From Candidatus Latescibacterota bacterium (lineage in GTDB: Bacteria; Latescibacterota; 4484-107), in the NCBI GenBank assembly GCA_030613045.1, contig JAUWMS010000006.1:1-15537 (forward strand): DNA of 15,537 nt, given 5' to 3'. The notes under the pieces were generated by a model. It was not told the DNA's origin. It saw nothing but the letters and a program-made list of their open reading frames with translations, and did no database searches. A program made the position numbers and the translations under genes. Positions 13,946 through 15,537 of the stretch are shown here, piece by piece. How positions within the stretch are numbered: the first letter of the stretch is position 1; each line of letters starts with the position of its first letter.

Positions 13946-14314
13946 ATGGCGCGCGTTCTTATCGTGGATGATGACGATCAAGTTCGTACGGTGTTCAGGA
14001 AAGCCCTGGAGGCCGGCGGCTATCAGGTCACGGAGGCACCAAACGGCCGGATCGGGGCCAGGCTTTATCGTGAGTCCCCCTCCGATCTGGTTATCATGGA
14101 CCTCATTATGCCGGAGCAGGAGGGGTTGGAGACGATCACAGAACTTCGGCGGGATTTTCCCGAGGTGAAGATTATCGCCATCTCCGGAGGCGGGCGCGGG
14201 GGCGCCGCGGATTATTTGTCTGTGGCCCGTAAGCTCGGTGCGATGCTTGCCCTGGAAAAACCCATCACACCCGGGGCGCTGCTCGATGAGGTTAACCAAC
14301 TCCTCGGCCGGTAA
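13946..14314 (+). CDS. Single-domain response regulator (receiver only)
   Basis: A 122-residue protein that is just one CheY-like receiver: acidic cluster D8-D11, phosphoacceptor D52 (VIMDLIMP), S80 (AISGGG) and K105 (LEKPITP) are all in place. No DNA-binding or enzymatic output domain follows. The start ATG 13946 has AGAGAGG at 13932-13938. It lies 62 bases after the hybrid kinase with no terminator between, so it is probably co-transcribed with it and is the natural phosphate acceptor. It may act as a phosphate sink, a relay intermediate, or by binding a partner protein. The Gly-rich SGGGRGGAADYL loop after S80 is typical of PAS-kinase-linked receivers. Confidence 0.9.
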   Translation: MARVLIVDDDDQVRTVFRKALEAGGYQVTEAPNGRIGARLYRESPSDLVIMDLIMPEQEGLETITELRRDFPEVKIIAISGGGRGGAADYLSVARKLGAMLALEKPITPGALLDEVNQLLGR

Positions 14315-14327
14315 GATCGCTGAGTGT

Positions 14328-14442
14328 GGGGTTTCGGTCTATAACGTGTGGCTGGAACCGGTTTTTTTGATGATGAGAGAAATTAGTCTCGTCTTGGGCG
14401 GACGTTCCGCATGCCTAACTTTCGTCCGGTATATGAAACCCC
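14328..14442. other. Spacer with perfect 8-bp inverted repeat between receiver and MNT genes
   Basis: GGGGTTTC (14328-14335) and GAAACCCC (14435-14442) bracket most of the 154-base gap (14315-14468). Inside are a CGGACG/CGTCCG pair (about 14399-14428) and GAGA/TCTC. The run of seven T near 14360 is preceded by AACCGGTT, which is not a proper terminator stem. Nothing else was recognised; the bracketing repeat may mark the edge of an inserted segment. Confidence 0.4.
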
Positions 14443-14468
14443 GAACCGGGTATTGAGAGATGAAGCAA

Positions 14469-14789
14469 ATGGATGAGAACATAAGAGATCTGGCGAATCA
14501 AGTAAAGCAATGTCTGATCGAGACCTATGGAGAAAAGATCAAACAGGTTATACTATATGGTTCTCACGTAAGGGGGGAAGCTACGAGGGATTCAGATGTG
14601 GATATACTTGTAGTGGTTGATGGGTCTCTCAATCCTCTCGATGTTAGAAAAGGCTTGAGCGATCTTTTGTTTGACATCCTTCTTGAAGAAGGTGAGCTTG
14701 TGTCCGTTATCGCCCTTCCCGAACGTTTCTTTGATAATTACAATTCTCCTTTTATGTTGAATGTGAGGAGAGAGGGGCTGGCCGCATGA
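14469..14789 (+). CDS. MNT-type minimal nucleotidyltransferase (HEPN partner, possible antitoxin)
   Basis: A 106-residue protein with the minimal nucleotidyltransferase signature: G31-S32 (LYGSHVRGEA) and D43-x-D45 (DSDVDILVVV), which bind nucleotide and metal. Where many polymerase-beta-fold enzymes have a third carboxylate it reads GELVSVIAL (Ser79), as in many short MNT proteins. An ATG at 14460 is in frame, but GAGAG lies directly against it, so ATG 14469 is the better start. The stop overlaps the HEPN start by ATGA, a sign of translational coupling. In the studied MntA-HepT system the MNT adenylylates and silences the HEPN toxin; that role here is inference. The DNA is AT-richer than its neighbours (40% GC in 14461-14520 by hand count). 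Confidence 0.85.
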   Translation: MDENIRDLANQVKQCLIETYGEKIKQVILYGSHVRGEATRDSDVDILVVVDGSLNPLDVRKGLSDLLFDILLEEGELVSVIALPERFFDNYNSPFMLNVRREGLAA

Positions 14790-15163
14790 AAGAAATAAGG
14801 GACCTGATGAACAAAGCGGAGAAATTTATGGGCACAGCCGAACATGCTTTGAGTATGGGGGATTATGACTCCTGCGTTTCGAGGTGTTATTATGCGATGT
14901 TCTTTATGGCGGAAGCAGGGCTTCTTACAAGAGGTCTGAGCGCCTCCTCTCACAAAGGCGTAATAAGCTTGTTTGGGCGGCATTTTGTAAAGACAGGACT
15001 ATTTGAAAGGGCATTGGGAAAAGCACTGAATGATGCCTATGATAAAAGGCTGATCGGAGATTATGGAGTAGGTTTTATGGTAACTCAAGAGGAGGCAACC
15101 GATTTGTTGGAAGCAGGCCGGCATTTTGTCAGGGAGCTAAGCGTTTTCCTGAAAGACGGCTGA
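14786..15163 (+). CDS. HEPN-domain protein (MNT partner, possible toxin)
   Basis: A 125-residue, all-helical protein of the HEPN type: MNKAEKFMGTAEHAL, then SRCYYAMFFMAEAGLL, SHKGVISLFGRHFVKTG and AYDKRLIGDYG follow the usual four-helix order. HEPN toxins cut RNA through an R-x4-6-H motif late in the domain. Here the late helix has R88 with DY (R-LIG-DY) but no His, while an R-x6-H occurs earlier (R49 to H56). Nuclease activity is therefore doubtful; it may be a substrate-binding or structural partner like the HI0074 group. It starts within the MNT stop codon (ATGA overlap). No promoter was seen just upstream of the pair. There is no membrane segment or signal. Confidence 0.82.
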   Translation: MKEIRDLMNKAEKFMGTAEHALSMGDYDSCVSRCYYAMFFMAEAGLLTRGLSASSHKGVISLFGRHFVKTGLFERALGKALNDAYDKRLIGDYGVGFMVTQEEATDLLEAGRHFVRELSVFLKDG

Positions 15164-15217
15164 AAACAGCAGGGCAACGTGTCGGCAAAACATAACCAAA
15201 CACCAGGGAGGATGAAA

Positions 15218-15537
15218 ATGAAATACGCTGTTGGCAACTATCGTTTTGACGTGAAGGAGTTTTTCCCGAAGCGCGTGATGAACAAAATCACGGAAGTGCG
15301 GGTGGATCGCAGGGAGGTCATTCAAATCGAGGCGGACGCCCGAAAGCGCAGAGCCTCTGTTACGAAGGACGGCAAGCTGACCATCCTGGCGTGCGATCAT
15401 CCGGCGCGGCGGATCACGAAGTCCGGGGACGACGAGCTGATTATGGGCAACCGGCAGGAGTATCTCGGGCGGATTCTCCGGGTGGTGACGGATCCGGAGT
15501 TCGACGGGGTGATGGGCACGCCGGATATTTTGGAGGA
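15218..15537 (+). CDS. Cgl0159-like (beta/alpha)8 class I aldolase, 3' end outside window
   Basis: The first 106 complete codons of a gene that runs past the window edge. AGGGAGG (15205-15211) abuts an ATG at 15212, so the in-frame ATG 15218 with a 6-base gap is the better start. The segments KLTILACDHPARR, IMGNRQEYLGRIL and DGVMGTPDILEE match the N-terminal part of the Cgl0159 family of class I aldolase-like barrels, known from inositol and sugar catabolic clusters. The catalytic lysine would lie beyond the window. Base composition returns to GC-rich here (62% in 15301-15360). Substrate unknown; likely the first gene of another sugar unit. Confidence 0.72.
   Translation, partial: MKYAVGNYRFDVKEFFPKRVMNKITEVRVDRREVIQIEADARKRRASVTKDGKLTILACDHPARRITKSGDDELIMGNRQEYLGRILRVVTDPEFDGVMGTPDILE

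Noticed and set aside
14350..14365. Terminator at the T run after the receiver gene
   Set aside because: AACCGGTT is a palindrome without a loop and no longer stem precedes the T run.

Overview
The window looks like a chromosomal piece of an uncultured Gram-negative, FCB-like or Latescibacterota/Poribacteria/planctomycete-like bacterium. This is inference. It rests on a probable outer-membrane barrel of the PorV/DUF5723 sort paired with a large lipoprotein, on a DUF6807 (PmoA-like) protein beside a TIM-barrel sugar isomerase, and on spacers packed with short repeated words. All supported genes lie on the plus strand. No rRNA, tRNA, insertion sequence or CRISPR array is visible.

Layout: 3-737 is the 3' part of a PHP-domain hydrolase. 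829-1785 encodes an M29-like aminopeptidase. 2048-2869 encodes an unknown soluble protein. A good sigma70-type promoter (2912-2940) starts a leader of about 310 bases before a 763-residue lipoprotein (3256-5547), followed by a beta-barrel protein (5652-7055). Next come a small unknown protein (7255-7731), a sugar-phosphate isomerase/epimerase-like protein (7909-8730) and a DUF6807 protein (8903-10054), closed by a strong intrinsic terminator (10067-10107). A near-consensus promoter (10226-10254) then drives a cytosolic hybrid histidine kinase with six PAS domains (10404-13883) and a stand-alone receiver protein (13946-14314). An AT-richer MNT nucleotidyltransferase/HEPN pair (14469-15163) follows, and the window ends in the 5' part of a Cgl0159-like class I aldolase (15218-15537).

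The most unusual structure is between the genes. From 726 to 8880, the junctions between genes contain tandem words, mostly with a period of exactly 7 bp (others 8-9 bp or 6 bp), and most are laid out as inverted repeats: a word family on the left is answered by its reverse complement on the right. At three junctions two different word families are nested one inside the other. After 10055 this pattern stops and ordinary terminators and promoters take over.

Functionally, the first two thirds suggest peptide and carbohydrate breakdown plus an envelope pair. The last third is signalling (kinase plus receiver), a possible MNT/HEPN toxin-antitoxin pair and a second sugar-metabolism gene. The kinase is itself a mosaic: AT-rich PAS domains are joined by nearly identical GC-rich linker DNA.
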